From Planctomycetota bacterium (GTDB lineage Bacteria > Planctomycetota > UBA1135 > UBA2386): a stretch of 64,000 nucleotides of DNA. Positions 39,967-51,534 of this stretch are shown here, piece by piece. Where the stretch lies: the NCBI GenBank assembly GCA_016716265.1, contig JADJWQ010000002.1, positions 829,001 to 893,000 of the forward strand. Reading direction: 5' to 3'. The notes under the pieces were generated by a model, which worked only from the letters and a program-made list of their open reading frames with translations, ran no database searches and was not told the origin of the DNA. Position 1 is the stretch's first letter; each line of letters opens with the position of its first letter. The translations under genes were made by a program, and so were the position numbers.

Positions 39967-42666
39967 TCAGCAGGCGAGCGACGCCAGCAGCTCGCCGGCG
40001 CGCCCGACCGCCTCGGGAAGCCGGCTCGCGTCGCGTCCCTTGCCCTGCGCGAGCTCCGGGCGACCGCCGCCGCCCCCGCCGAGCAGGCCGGCGAGCTCCT
40101 TGACGAGGTCGCCCGCCCGCAGCCGGCCGGCGACCGCCTTCGACACCGCGGCGGCGACGATCACGCCGTCGTCCCCCGGTGCGAACACGACGCCAGCGAA
40201 CGGCTCGAGGCGGTCGCGGACGCGCGTCAGCAGCTCCTGGACCTCCTTGGTGTCGAGGCCGGCGCTCGTGAACACCGCCGTCCGCACGCCGCCGTGGGTC
40301 TGCACGCCTGCTTCGAGTTGCTGCGCGAGCGCACCCAGGTCGGCAGCGCGGGCCGCCTGCAGCTCCTTGCGCAACCGCTTGCCCTCGTCGAGCAGCGATC
40401 GCACGCGCCCGATCACCTCGCCGGCCTGCGCCTTCAGCAGCTGCCCGAGCTCGGCGACCTGCTGCCGGTCGCGCCGCGACGCGTCCAGACTCGCGAACCC
40501 GGTGATCGCCTCGATGCGCCGCGTGCCCGCGCTGATCGCCGAGTCGGACACGATCCGGAATGCACCGATGTTGCCGGAGTTCCGGACGTGCGTGCCGCCG
40601 CACAGCTCCTTCGAGTAGTCGCCGACGCTCAGCGTCCGCACCTGCTCGCCGTACTTCTCGCCGAACATCGCGACGAAGCCGGCGGCGCGCGCCTCCTCGA
40701 GCCGACGGATCTGCGGCACGACCGGCGTGGCCGACAACACGACGTCGTTGACCTCGTCCTCGACGGCGCGGAGCTGCTCGTCGGTCAGTCGCTCGCCGTG
40801 CGTGTAGTCGAAGCGCAGGCGCTCGGGCGACACCTCCGAGCCGGCCTGGCTGACGTGCGGGCCGACGATGTGCTTCAGGGCGGCGTGCAGCAGGTGGGTC
40901 GCGGTGTGGTTGCGCTCGGTCGCACGGCGCGCGACCGCGTCGACGCGGAGCGTGCAGCGCACGCCGGCCGCGAGCGTCCCGGCGACGATGCGGGCCTCGT
41001 GCAGCCAGAAGCCGTCCTGCTGCGTGGTGTCGACGACGACCGCGCGGCCGCCGTTCCAGGTCAGCTCACCGCGGTCGCCGACCTGGCCGCCACCCTGCGC
41101 GTAGAACGGCGTCTGGTCGACGACCACGACGACCTCGGCATCCGCGCCGGCCGACGCGACCGGGCGCCCGTCGTTCAGCACGGCACCGACGGTCGCGTCG
41201 CACTCGAGCAACTCGTAGCCGACGAACCGGCTGCGCGACACGCCGAGGTCGCGCAGGCGCATGCCGACGCTCTCGGCGAACACGGCGTCGCTGGTCGCCG
41301 ACGCCTCGCGCGCGCGGCGCTGCTGCTCGGCCATCGCGGCCTCGAAGCCGTCCTCGTCGAGGCGCATCCCGTGGTCGAGCAGCACCTGGCGCGTGATGTC
41401 GACCGGGAAGCCGTAGGTGTCGTGCAGCTGGAAGGCGAACTCGCCGGAGCCCTGCAGCAGCTCGGGGCGCTGCCCGCGTTGCACGCCGGGCCGCCCCTCG
41501 CTCGCACCGCGCTCGACCAGGAACGCGGCGAGCCGCTTCATGCCCTGGCGGTAGACGGACGCGAAGCCCTCCTCCTCGCTGCGGATCAGCGAGCGGCACT
41601 GGCGCGCGTGCTCGCGGACCTCGGGGTAGGCGTCGCCCATCACCGCGCCGACGACGTCGACCATCTCGAACAGGAACGGTCGCTCGATGCCGAGGTCGAA
41701 CCCGTCGCGCGCAGCGCGGCGCAGGATCTTGCGAACCACGTAGCCGCGGCTCTCGTTGCTCGGCAGCGCGCCGTCCGCGATGCAGAACACGACCGCACGG
41801 ACGTGGTCGGCGATGCGCCGCATGCGCACGTCGTCGCGCGCATCGGCACCGTAGCGGCGGCCGGTCACCTGCTCGAGGTGGCGCAGGTACGGCACGAACA
41901 GATCGGTCTCGAAGTTGTTCGGCACGCGCGCGAGCACCGCCGCGATGCGCTCGAGGCCGAGGCCGACGTCGATGTTCTTCTGCGGCAGCGGCTGCAGCGT
42001 GCCGTCGGCCTGCCGGTCGAACTGCGTGAACACGCAATTGCCGACCTCGACGAAACGGTCGTCGGGCAGCGCCTTCAGGCCTTCGCGCACCGGGAACGGC
42101 TGGCCCGGCTGCTTGTCGAAGTAGAGCTCCGAGCAGGGTCCACAGGGGCCGTTCGGTCCCTTGCTCGGCGCCTCCGCGGGCCAGAAGTTCTCCTTCTCGC
42201 CGAACCGGTAGATGCGCGCCTCCTCGAGCCCGATGTCGTCGCGCCAGATCGCGTAGGCCTCGTCGTCGTCCTCGTAGACGGTGACGACGAGCTGCTCGGG
42301 TGGGAAGCCGAGCTCGCCGGTGAAGAACTCCCACTCCCAGCGGATGCAGTCGCGCTTGAAGTAGTCGCCGAACGAGAAGTGCCCGAGCATCTCGAACAGC
42401 GTGTGGTGGCGGGGCGTCGCGCCGACGTTCTCGAGGTCGGGGACCCGCAAGCACTTCTGCGCCGTGGCGACCCGCCGGTGCGGCAGCGTCCCCCGCCCGA
42501 GGAACATGTCCTTGAACTGGTTCATCCCGGCGCCGGTGAACAGCAGCGTCGGGTCGTTGGCGGGAACCAGGGAATCGGACGGCAGCCGGGCGTGCCCGCG
42601 CTCCTCGAAGAAGCGCAGGAACCTCTCACGGATCTCCGCAGCGGGGATCGGTCGCATCGCCGCCAT
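39967..42666 (-). CDS. alaS: Alanyl-tRNA synthetase
   Basis: 899 residues from ATG 42666; ATG 42657 would be three residues shorter and a TTG at 42741 would add 25. The class II catalytic core covers the first half (FTGAGMNQFKDMFLGRG, CLRVPDLENVGATPRHHTLFEMLG, GLGLERIAAVL). The editing domain has Zn ligands NHTATHLLHAAL and ELCGGTHVRNSG. The C-Ala domain ends with a Gly-rich turn before LAQGKGRDASRL. It charges tRNA-Ala and clears mischarged Ser or Gly. It follows recA by 71 nt on the same strand. Confidence 0.96.
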   Translation of the reverse strand: MAAMRPIPAAEIRERFLRFFEERGHARLPSDSLVPANDPTLLFTGAGMNQFKDMFLGRGTLPHRRVATAQKCLRVPDLENVGATPRHHTLFEMLGHFSFGDYFKRDCIRWEWEFFTGELGFPPEQLVVTVYEDDDEAYAIWRDDIGLEEARIYRFGEKENFWPAEAPSKGPNGPCGPCSELYFDKQPGQPFPVREGLKALPDDRFVEVGNCVFTQFDRQADGTLQPLPQKNIDVGLGLERIAAVLARVPNNFETDLFVPYLRHLEQVTGRRYGADARDDVRMRRIADHVRAVVFCIADGALPSNESRGYVVRKILRRAARDGFDLGIERPFLFEMVDVVGAVMGDAYPEVREHARQCRSLIRSEEEGFASVYRQGMKRLAAFLVERGASEGRPGVQRGQRPELLQGSGEFAFQLHDTYGFPVDITRQVLLDHGMRLDEDGFEAAMAEQQRRAREASATSDAVFAESVGMRLRDLGVSRSRFVGYELLECDATVGAVLNDGRPVASAGADAEVVVVVDQTPFYAQGGGQVGDRGELTWNGGRAVVVDTTQQDGFWLHEARIVAGTLAAGVRCTLRVDAVARRATERNHTATHLLHAALKHIVGPHVSQAGSEVSPERLRFDYTHGERLTDEQLRAVEDEVNDVVLSATPVVPQIRRLEEARAAGFVAMFGEKYGEQVRTLSVGDYSKELCGGTHVRNSGNIGAFRIVSDSAISAGTRRIEAITGFASLDASRRDRQQVAELGQLLKAQAGEVIGRVRSLLDEGKRLRKELQAARAADLGALAQQLEAGVQTHGGVRTAVFTSAGLDTKEVQELLTRVRDRLEPFAGVVFAPGDDGVIVAAAVSKAVAGRLRAGDLVKELAGLLGGGGGGRPELAQGKGRDASRLPEAVGRAGELLASLAC

Positions 42667-42737
42667 CGAAGCGCCCCGCTGCGGCGACACAAGAGCGCAG
42701 CTCCGGGCGTCGCTCGGCGCCGCCCGGTGCGCGACGC

Positions 42738-44099
<1,362 letters not shown>

Positions 44100-44157
44100 C
44101 GAATCCCTCCCTGGGAGCCTGTCGGGCACGGCACCGACACCCGTCGCCGCCGCACCC

Positions 44158-44172
44158 GAACGAACACCGAAC
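44158..44172 (-). promoter_or_regulatory. GAAC-N7-GAAC box upstream of recA (putative LexA site)
   Basis: GAAC-GAACACC-GAAC (plus strand), read on the recA strand as GTTC-N7-GTTC. This direct-repeat pattern is the LexA box known from Alphaproteobacteria. It is 59 nt before the recA ATG, a normal operator distance. No lexA gene is in the window. Confidence 0.5.
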
Positions 44173-44203
44173 ATCAACTCTCGATACGGTGCCCTCGACG
44201 GCG

Positions 44204-44228
44204 TCCCGGGTCACGCCCCTTTCCGGGA
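44204..44228 (-). terminator. Possible hairpin after pfkB
   Basis: TCCCGG and CCGGGA form a 6-bp stem with a 13-nt loop, 35 nt past the pfkB stop at 44263 and before the recA promoter region. No U-tract. Confidence 0.3.
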
Positions 44229-44262
44229 TTTCTGCGCGCCCCCCGCCACCGGCGCACGCCGC

Positions 44263-45162
<900 letters not shown>

Positions 45163-45250
45163 GGATCTGCGGTGGGCTGTGGGGAGCGCGGAGCCCGCCA
45201 GTCTCCGGTCGCCGCGCGCGCCGTTCAACCGCGCGCGCGGCATTCGGCCG

Positions 45251-46519
45251 TCACGTCTCGCCGGGCGCGCGCGTCGGTGCGGCCGTGGGAGTCGCCGGCG
45301 TCCCGACCTCGCCCTGCAGCGCCGCCTGCTCCTCGCGCGATTCGCGCGCGATCTCGGCCTCGAACTCGGCGCGCGTCACGCGGTCGCGGTCGATCAGCAG
45401 CATGATGCCGCCGATCAGCGACCACGCCGTCGTGTGCAGCCGGTACAGCACCGACAGCGCGACGCCCCGCGTGCGCATCATCTGCACGGGATCGGGCACG
45501 CCGACCGCGAGGTGCACCGCGCCGAAGCGACCGAACAGCTCACCGAACAGCAGCTCGCCGACACCCCAGCCGTTCGGCGCGATCGGCACCGACGACACGA
45601 TCAGGATCACCGGGATCAGCACGAAGTACTCGCCCGCCGGCATGCCGACGCCGAGCGCTTGCCCCATCAGCCAGAAGCTCGCGATCGTGAAGCCGTGGTT
45701 GAAGGTACCGCCGAGCAGCCACGCGAGCACGCCGCGCACGTGTGCGCGGTAGAAGTGCACCGCGTGGTCGACCTTCATCAGCGGCCGCGCGAGGCGCGCC
45801 GGCAGCTTGCGCAGCAGCTGGTCGAGCCGGATCGCGCGGCGCACGCGGCGGCTGAAGGCGAGCCCGCCGATCACGCAGCAGGCCGCGAGCACCGCCCAGA
45901 TGCCGGCCGCGATCACACCGAAGCGGTCGAGCTGGAACAGCACGACGATCGCCCCGAGCAGCGCGAGCGACGCGAGGCCGAGGATGCGGTCGACGATCAC
46001 CGACATCAGCGCCTCGACGCGCCCCTGCGGGCAACGCTTCACGATGTACAGCGCCTTCACGACGTCGCCGCCGGTCTGCCCCGGCACGACGTTGTTGAAG
46101 AACACGCCGATCCAGGTCAGGCGCCACGATTGCCAGAACGACACGTCGAGCTCGTTGACGCGCAGCAGCCACCACCAGCGCGACGCGGAAACCGTCAGCG
46201 TCAGCAGGTAGCACAGTGCACCGAGCGAGAAGTACAGCGCGTCGAGATTGCGGACGTAGGTGAGGATGCCCGGGGTCACCACGCTGCTGCCGCCGTCGGG
46301 CAGCGGGCCGATCGGCAGGCTGCGCGGCCCGTCGGCCGTCTGCAGGACGACCGGATTGGCGTCCCACGAGCCCTCGACCTCGCCGTGCACGGTCGCGACG
46401 ACCTCGCCGTCGCCGCCGGTCGTCACCACGACGTCGTCCCACTGCACGTTCTCGAACACGTACCAGAACATCACGACGACCAGCAGCAGCTTGATCGCGT
46501 TGACGACGTGCTTCTTCAT
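45251..46519 (-). CDS. LPG-synthase-like (flippase-like domain) membrane protein
   Basis: 422 residues. An N-terminal membrane helix (KLLLVVVMFWYVF) is followed by a short periplasmic part, then about 7 membrane segments. The family motifs are FFNNVVPGQTGGDVVKALYI and VSSVPIAPNGWGVGELLF, matching the UPF0104/lysylphosphatidylglycerol-synthase transmembrane family. Members move or modify lipids. The C-terminal tail is charged and Pro/Thr-rich. The ATG at 46519 overlaps the DUF366 stop by 4 nt. In context with galE and two lipoproteins, a role in glycolipid or envelope lipid transport is plausible. Confidence 0.8.
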   Translation of the reverse strand: MKKHVVNAIKLLLVVVMFWYVFENVQWDDVVVTTGGDGEVVATVHGEVEGSWDANPVVLQTADGPRSLPIGPLPDGGSSVVTPGILTYVRNLDALYFSLGALCYLLTLTVSASRWWWLLRVNELDVSFWQSWRLTWIGVFFNNVVPGQTGGDVVKALYIVKRCPQGRVEALMSVIVDRILGLASLALLGAIVVLFQLDRFGVIAAGIWAVLAACCVIGGLAFSRRVRRAIRLDQLLRKLPARLARPLMKVDHAVHFYRAHVRGVLAWLLGGTFNHGFTIASFWLMGQALGVGMPAGEYFVLIPVILIVSSVPIAPNGWGVGELLFGELFGRFGAVHLAVGVPDPVQMMRTRGVALSVLYRLHTTAWSLIGGIMLLIDRDRVTRAEFEAEIARESREEQAALQGEVGTPATPTAAPTRAPGET

Positions 46520-47091
46520 CGACCTCCCCACTCGCCCTTGGCGCGCACCTTCGCCCGCGCGCGTGCGATACCCGCGCACTCGCCGCGCCACGCGCCGAGC
46601 ACCGCCTCCGCGAGCGCGTCCGACGCGACGCCGAGCTCCTCGATCCCGGCGGCCGGCACCGGCACGCCGGCCACCGTCACGTTGACGGCGAAGTGCAGCA
46701 GCGACGACACCGGGCTGCGCGTCGCGATCGAGATCGACAGCTTGCGGTCGCCGACCCAGAGGTCGTCGCCCGCGCGGCGCAGCGGCGCGCGCGCGCCGAG
46801 CGCCGCGAGCTGCTCGGCGACGACGACCGTGAACAGGCGCTGCCGCAGCACCCCGCAGGCGAGGCTCGCGTCGTCGAACAGCTCCATCACGAAGTGCAGC
46901 ATGTCGTCGCCCGCGATGCCCGGTCCGCCGAGGTCCTCGAGGTCCGCCATCTCGGCATCGCTGACGCGGCACGCGCCGCGGAACGCCACCAGCGCGTCGC
47001 CGACGATGCCGGTGCGCGCGAGGATCCAGTGCGCGCGCAGCGCGGCGCCGTCGTAGTCGATCCGCTCGCCGGCGAGGTGGCGGACGATCAT
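46516..47091 (-). CDS. DUF366 family protein
   Basis: 191 residues. The sequence fits the uncharacterised DUF366 family: an N-terminal GERIDYDGAALRAHW, VAFRGACRV, EMADLEDL near the middle and MLHFVMELFD, followed by LRQRLFTVVVAEQL. No known enzymatic role. It overlaps both neighbours by 4 nt in the envelope operon. That setting is unusual information for this family, which I recall mostly from archaea and scattered bacteria. The call rests on motif memory. Confidence 0.65.
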   Translation of the reverse strand: MIVRHLAGERIDYDGAALRAHWILARTGIVGDALVAFRGACRVSDAEMADLEDLGGPGIAGDDMLHFVMELFDDASLACGVLRQRLFTVVVAEQLAALGARAPLRRAGDDLWVGDRKLSISIATRSPVSSLLHFAVNVTVAGVPVPAAGIEELGVASDALAEAVLGAWRGECAGIARARAKVRAKGEWGGR

Positions 47092-48242
47092 CGCGGGGCC
47101 CCGCGGTCGGCGCCGTGCACCAGCACCTCGCTGCGCCAGAACGACTCGGCCCACTCCGGCTCGAGCTCGACCGGCCGCCCCGTCACGCGCGCGAGTGCGT
47201 CGAGCGCGACCATCCGCAGCCCTTCGTCGGCGTCGGCGGTCGCCGTGTCGAACAGGAACTCGAGCGGGCGCGGCCCGTTCGAGAACCGGTCGAGCAGCAG
47301 GTCCCGCGGCAGCTGTGCGCACAGCCGCACGAGCTGCCGGCGGATCGCGACGTCCTGGTCGTAGCGCGGCCCACCGCCGAGCGACGCGAACGCGAACAGC
47401 GCGGCGTTGACGGCGCGCGGGCCCGACCGCCGCCGCAACGCCAGCAGCGCGGACTCGCGGACGTTCGGCGCGCGGTCGAGCAGCAGCACGCGCAGCTCCT
47501 GCCCGAGCTCGCAGCCGCAGCGGTCGGCCAGCGCGTAGCGCGCGGCCCGCCGCAGCCTGGGATCGCGCAGCCGCACGGCGGCGTCGAGCAGCGCGCGGAT
47601 CGCCTGCCGGCCCTGCTCCGGGCTGGGGCCCGGTCGGGCGCTCAGCGCGCGCAGCCGGCGCAGCACCTCGAAGCCCTCCGCCGGTCGCGGCGCGCGGTCG
47701 GCGAGCGCGTCGACCGCCGCCGCGAGCGCCGTCAGCTCGCGCTTCTCGCGCGCGAGGCTCGCGACGCTGTCGAGCGCGCGCGTCGGCACCTTCAGCGGGT
47801 CGACCCCCAACTCCGCGAGCAGGTCCTCGACCGCGTCGACCGCGACCAGGCGGTCGAGCTCCTGCGGGTCGCGGGCGAGCAGCCACAACACGCGGTGGCT
47901 GCAGTCGGCGAGGCGACCGACGTCGCCGCGCGCCCGTCGGACCATGCCCTCGATGCGCTCACGCAGGAACTTCGCGGGCTGGTCGATCTCGACGAAGCGC
48001 GGCTCGAGGCTCCACAGGCCGGCGAGCGCGACGTCGAGCAGCGTGCCCTCCCACCACCGCACGATGCCCGGCCAGCGGCGTGCGCGGTCGCTCGGCTCGA
48101 ACGACGCGGGCTCGGTCGCGGTGTCCTCGAAGCCGGTCATCGAGTCGAACTCCATCCGCTGCGTCGCGTACGACGCGGCGCAGCCGCCGCCGAGCGCGGA
48201 CGCGGCGCACAGCGCGGCCAGCAGGGCGGCGCGGCGCTGCAT
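47088..48242 (-). CDS. Lipoprotein with HEAT-like repeats
   Basis: 384 residues. The leader LAALCAASALGGGC is a lipobox (Cys near 22). The mature part is helical with HEAT-like units, such as DPRLRRAARYALADRCGCEL and APNVRESALLALRRRSGPRA. The N-terminal SYATQRMEFDSMTGFEDTA region is unassigned. The start overlaps the galE stop by 1 nt (TGATG) and the stop overlaps DUF366 by 4 nt. Function is unknown; an envelope scaffold or assembly factor is possible. Confidence 0.7.
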   Translation of the reverse strand: MQRRAALLAALCAASALGGGCAASYATQRMEFDSMTGFEDTATEPASFEPSDRARRWPGIVRWWEGTLLDVALAGLWSLEPRFVEIDQPAKFLRERIEGMVRRARGDVGRLADCSHRVLWLLARDPQELDRLVAVDAVEDLLAELGVDPLKVPTRALDSVASLAREKRELTALAAAVDALADRAPRPAEGFEVLRRLRALSARPGPSPEQGRQAIRALLDAAVRLRDPRLRRAARYALADRCGCELGQELRVLLLDRAPNVRESALLALRRRSGPRAVNAALFAFASLGGGPRYDQDVAIRRQLVRLCAQLPRDLLLDRFSNGPRPLEFLFDTATADADEGLRMVALDALARVTGRPVELEPEWAESFWRSEVLVHGADRGAPR

Positions 48243-49243
48243 CACGAACGGAAGCCCTCCGGGTGGTCGCGGTGCCAGCGCCATGCGGTCTCGACGATCG
48301 TGCGGATGTCGCCGAAGCGCGGCTTCCAGCCGAGCGCCTCGCGCACCCGCGCGCTGGAGCCGACCAGCCGCGGCGGATCGCCGGCGCGGCGCGCGCCGAC
48401 CGTGTACGGCACCTTCAGCCCGGTCACCTCCTCGACCGCGCGGATCACCTCGAGCACCGAGGTGCCGGCCTCGTTGCCGAGGTTGTAGGCGGACACGCCG
48501 ATCGTCCCGGGTGCGCGCTCCATCGCCTCGAGCGCGAGCACGTGTGCCTCGGCGAGGTCGGTCACGTGCACGTAGTCGCGGATGCAGGTGCCGTCCGGCG
48601 TGTCGTAGTCGTCGCCGAACACGGTCAGCCGGTCGCGCTTGCCCATCGCGGCGTGGATCACCAGCGGGATCAGGTGCGTCTCCGGCTCGTGGTCCTCGCC
48701 GATGCGGCCGCCCGGATCGGCGCCGGCCGCGTTGAAGTAGCGCAGCGCGACCGACTCGAGGCCGTGCGCGCGGTGGAAGTCGCGCAGCATCCACTCGTCG
48801 ACGAGCTTGGTCGCGCCGTACGGATTGATCGGGTCCTGCGGCAGGTCCTCGGTGATCGGGATCCGCGCCGGCTCGCCGTAGGTCGCGCAGGTCGAGCTCA
48901 GCACGAATCGCTTCACGCCCTGCTCGACCAGCGCGTCGAGCAGGTTCAGCGTGCCGAGCACGTTGTGCCGGTAGTAGAGGCCGGGGTTCTGCACCGACTC
49001 GCCGACGTAGCAGCGCGCCGCGAAGTGGAACACGGCGCTGATGTCGTGGTCGGCGAACACGCCGCGCACGAAGTCGCGGTCGAGCATGCTGCCGCGCGCG
49101 AGCGGCGCGCCGAGCAGCGCGGCTTCGTGACCCTCGCTGAGGTCGTCGAGGACCAGGACCTCCCGCCCCCGCTCGCGCAGGGTCAGGACCGTGTGCGAGC
49201 CGATGTAGCCGGCGCCGCCGCTGACGAGGATCACTCCGGACAA
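48242..49243 (-). CDS. galE: UDP-glucose 4-epimerase
   Basis: 333 residues, extended SDR. NAD-binding VSGGAGYIGSHTVLTLRERG, the Ser in VLSSTCATYGEP, Tyr/Lys in NPYGATKLVDEWML, then YFNAAGADPGGRIGEDHEPETHLIP and TPDGTCIRDYVHV. It interconverts UDP-glucose and UDP-galactose in the cytoplasm. Start TTG 49243 has GGAGG upstream; GTG 49234 overlaps the preceding stop by 4 nt (GTGA) and gives the more usual N-terminus. Either is possible. It is inside the envelope operon, so it probably supplies UDP-Gal for a surface glycan. Confidence 0.94.
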   Translation of the reverse strand: MSGVILVSGGAGYIGSHTVLTLRERGREVLVLDDLSEGHEAALLGAPLARGSMLDRDFVRGVFADHDISAVFHFAARCYVGESVQNPGLYYRHNVLGTLNLLDALVEQGVKRFVLSSTCATYGEPARIPITEDLPQDPINPYGATKLVDEWMLRDFHRAHGLESVALRYFNAAGADPGGRIGEDHEPETHLIPLVIHAAMGKRDRLTVFGDDYDTPDGTCIRDYVHVTDLAEAHVLALEAMERAPGTIGVSAYNLGNEAGTSVLEVIRAVEEVTGLKVPYTVGARRAGDPPRLVGSSARVREALGWKPRFGDIRTIVETAWRWHRDHPEGFRS

Positions 49244-50451
49244 ACCTGCCTCCAGTCGTCACGTAGCCTGGCGCGCACCGCCGCGTCGCGCTCGCCCCGC
49301 TCCGGGAGCCGCACGAGCGGACCGAGCCGGTCGACGAGCGCAGCGTGCACGCAGCGGAACACGTACGCATCTTCTTCGGCTCGCAGCAGGTCCTGCAACA
49401 ACGCGATCGCAACCCGGGCCTCGCCGCGGGCGCCGAGCAGCGTCGCCGCCGCGCCGCGGACCTCCGGGGCCGGGTCGCGGAGCGCGGCGCCGACCCGGCG
49501 CTCGAACAGCGGCCCGGCGGGGTCGAACGCGCGGACCACCGCCACGCGCAGCGCGGCGAGGTCCTGCGCGTAGCCCACGAACATCGCGCGCTCGCGCGTC
49601 GCCGGGACGGCGAGCAGCGCCTGCAGCGCGCGCAGCCGCTCGAGTGGATCGTCGCTGCCGCGCACCAGCGCGAGCAGCTCCAGCGGCGTCCGCTGTGGCG
49701 CGCCGCCGGCGGCCGCCGCGCGCAGATCGGCCCGCAGCTCCTCGAGGCGCGGGCGCGCCTCGCGCACCCAGCCGTCGTCCGCGGTGGCGTCGAACAGCGG
49801 CGCCAGCGCGTCGAGGCCGGCCTGCGGCCTGCCGCGCGCGTGCTCGGCCTCGGCGAGCAGCAGGCGCGCGCGGGATTCGTCGGGGTGCTCGGCGAGCAGC
49901 GCGGCGAGCCGCGCCGCGGCGCTGTCGAAATCCGCGACATCGCGCATGGCGCGCGCCTCGGCGAGCTGCAGGTCGACGTCGCCCCGCGCGCGGCGCCGGC
50001 CGGCGGCGAGCACCGCGAGCGACTCGCCGAACAGCTCCTGCGACTCGAGCCACGCGGCGAGCGCGAGCGCCGCCGCCGCCGGCTCCGCGCCGGTCGCGAG
50101 CTCCTCGCGCAGCAGCCGCTCGCCGGCCGCGACCTCGCCTAGCGCGAGCCGCGCGCGCCCCTCCAGCACCCGCAGGTCGGGCGGCGCGAGCGCTGGCACG
50201 GCGGCGGCGCGCTCGACCGCGGCGAGCGCGTCCCGCGCGCGCCCGTCGGCGAGCTGCGCGCGCGCGGCCGCCGCCCAGGTCGCGGGGTCGCCGGCGAACG
50301 GCTCGGGCGGCGGCGCGGTCACGCCCGGCACCGGTGCCGGCGCCGCCGGCCGGTCGATCGGCGGCGCCGTACAGCCTGCGGTGATCAGCACCGCCACGAG
50401 CGGTGCGAGCGTGCGATACGAGGCACCGCGGTGGACGTGGAGACCGGGCAT
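49231..50451 (-). CDS. TPR/HEAT lipoprotein
   Basis: 406 residues. Leader LAPLVAVLITAGC is a lipobox, then a Pro-rich linker (PAAPAPVPGVTAPPPEP). The body has TPR-like units in the middle (DFDSAAARLAALLAEHPDES) and HEAT-like units near the end (GAALRDPAPEVRGAAATLLG). First gene of the five-gene envelope operon; it overlaps galE. ATG 50451 is the first start consistent with the signal peptide. The function is not recognised. Confidence 0.7.
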   Translation of the reverse strand: MPGLHVHRGASYRTLAPLVAVLITAGCTAPPIDRPAAPAPVPGVTAPPPEPFAGDPATWAAAARAQLADGRARDALAAVERAAAVPALAPPDLRVLEGRARLALGEVAAGERLLREELATGAEPAAAALALAAWLESQELFGESLAVLAAGRRRARGDVDLQLAEARAMRDVADFDSAAARLAALLAEHPDESRARLLLAEAEHARGRPQAGLDALAPLFDATADDGWVREARPRLEELRADLRAAAAGGAPQRTPLELLALVRGSDDPLERLRALQALLAVPATRERAMFVGYAQDLAALRVAVVRAFDPAGPLFERRVGAALRDPAPEVRGAAATLLGARGEARVAIALLQDLLRAEEDAYVFRCVHAALVDRLGPLVRLPERGERDAAVRARLRDDWRQVCPE

Positions 50452-50685
50452 CGGCGAGGATCGATCGGGACTGCGCGGCGGACGCCGCGAACGCGTCCGG
50501 ACCGCGGGCATCATCGCGGATCGCGCGCCGGATCCCAGCGCGGGGAACCGTTCTGCGCGATCGGTGCCGGAGCGCGTCGTGGCCGCCCGCCGCTCGACGC
50601 CACCGCGAGGGCCGGCAAGCCGTGCCGCTGCGATCCGCGCCCGCGCGCTTCCAAACCGCCGCCGCCCCGACATCATCGCGAGCGC

Positions 50686-51522
50686 ATGGTCCGGTCCCAG
50701 CAGGATGCTCCTTCCGCCGCGTTGCTCGGGCGGCTCGGCCGCAGCGCGCGGCGGGCCGTCGAGACGGTCGCGGCCTACGTCGTCGGGCAGTCGCGCCCGT
50801 CGCCGCGCGCGGACGTCACGCGCAAGGGCGCGGGCGACTTCGTGACCGCCGTCGACGTCGCCGCCGAAGCGCGGCTGCGCGAGCTGCTGCTCGGCGAGTA
50901 TCCGGAGCACGGCTTCCTCGGCGAGGAGAGCGAGCCGGTGCGGCTCGACGCGCCGCTGGTGTGGTGCGTGGACCCGATCGACGGCACCAGCAACTTCGCG
51001 CAGGGGCTGCCGCAGTACGGCGTGTCGGCGGCGTGCCTGCACCGTGGCACCGCGGTCGCGGCCGCCGTGCACGTGATGCCCGAGGGCGTCACCTACAGCG
51101 CGATCGCCGGCCGCGGTGCGCGGCGCGGCAGCCGGCCGCTGCGGGTGCCGGAGGCGCGCCTCGACGACGCCGCGGTGCTCGGCGTGCAGTGGTTCCGCGG
51201 CACCTTCGAGCCGGCCTGGCTCGGGCCGCTGTTCGAGGCCGGCGGTCGCATCCGGGTGCTCGGCAGCACCGTCGTGCAGATCTGCGACGTCGCGGCCGGT
51301 CGCCTGCACGCCAACGTGCAGTCGCAGGGCATGCCGTGGGACTGGGCCGGCGCCGCGCTGGTCGCGATCGAGGCCGGTTGCCGCGTCACCGACTGGGACG
51401 GGCGCAGCGTGTTCCCGGTGCGCGACCTCGCCGCACCGGAGCACGTCCCGACGATCGTCGCGACCCGCGCGGTCCACCGCCGGCTGTGGGAACTCGTGCG
51501 CGGCCGTGCGCACGGCCGCTGA
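50686..51522 (+). CDS. Inositol monophosphatase family protein
   Basis: 278 residues. All metal-binding motifs of the IMPase family are present: GEES near 84, WCVDPIDGTSNFAQGLPQYG near 103-122, and WDWAGAALVAIEAG near the C-terminus. It removes a phosphate from inositol-P, PAP or a sugar phosphate. ATG 50686 gives a short leader peptide before the core. A CATCAT box lies 9 nt upstream. Divergent from the TPR lipoprotein operon across 234 nt and convergent with the CheR-type gene, 12 nt apart. Confidence 0.88.
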   Translation: MVRSQQDAPSAALLGRLGRSARRAVETVAAYVVGQSRPSPRADVTRKGAGDFVTAVDVAAEARLRELLLGEYPEHGFLGEESEPVRLDAPLVWCVDPIDGTSNFAQGLPQYGVSAACLHRGTAVAAAVHVMPEGVTYSAIAGRGARRGSRPLRVPEARLDDAAVLGVQWFRGTFEPAWLGPLFEAGGRIRVLGSTVVQICDVAAGRLHANVQSQGMPWDWAGAALVAIEAGCRVTDWDGRSVFPVRDLAAPEHVPTIVATRAVHRRLWELVRGRAHGR

Positions 51523-51534
51523 GGCGGCCGGCGC

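Noticed and set aside
44204..44228. Second LexA box near recA
   Set aside because: It is a TCCCGG/CCGGGA palindrome, not a GAAC/GTTC element; listed as a weak hairpin.
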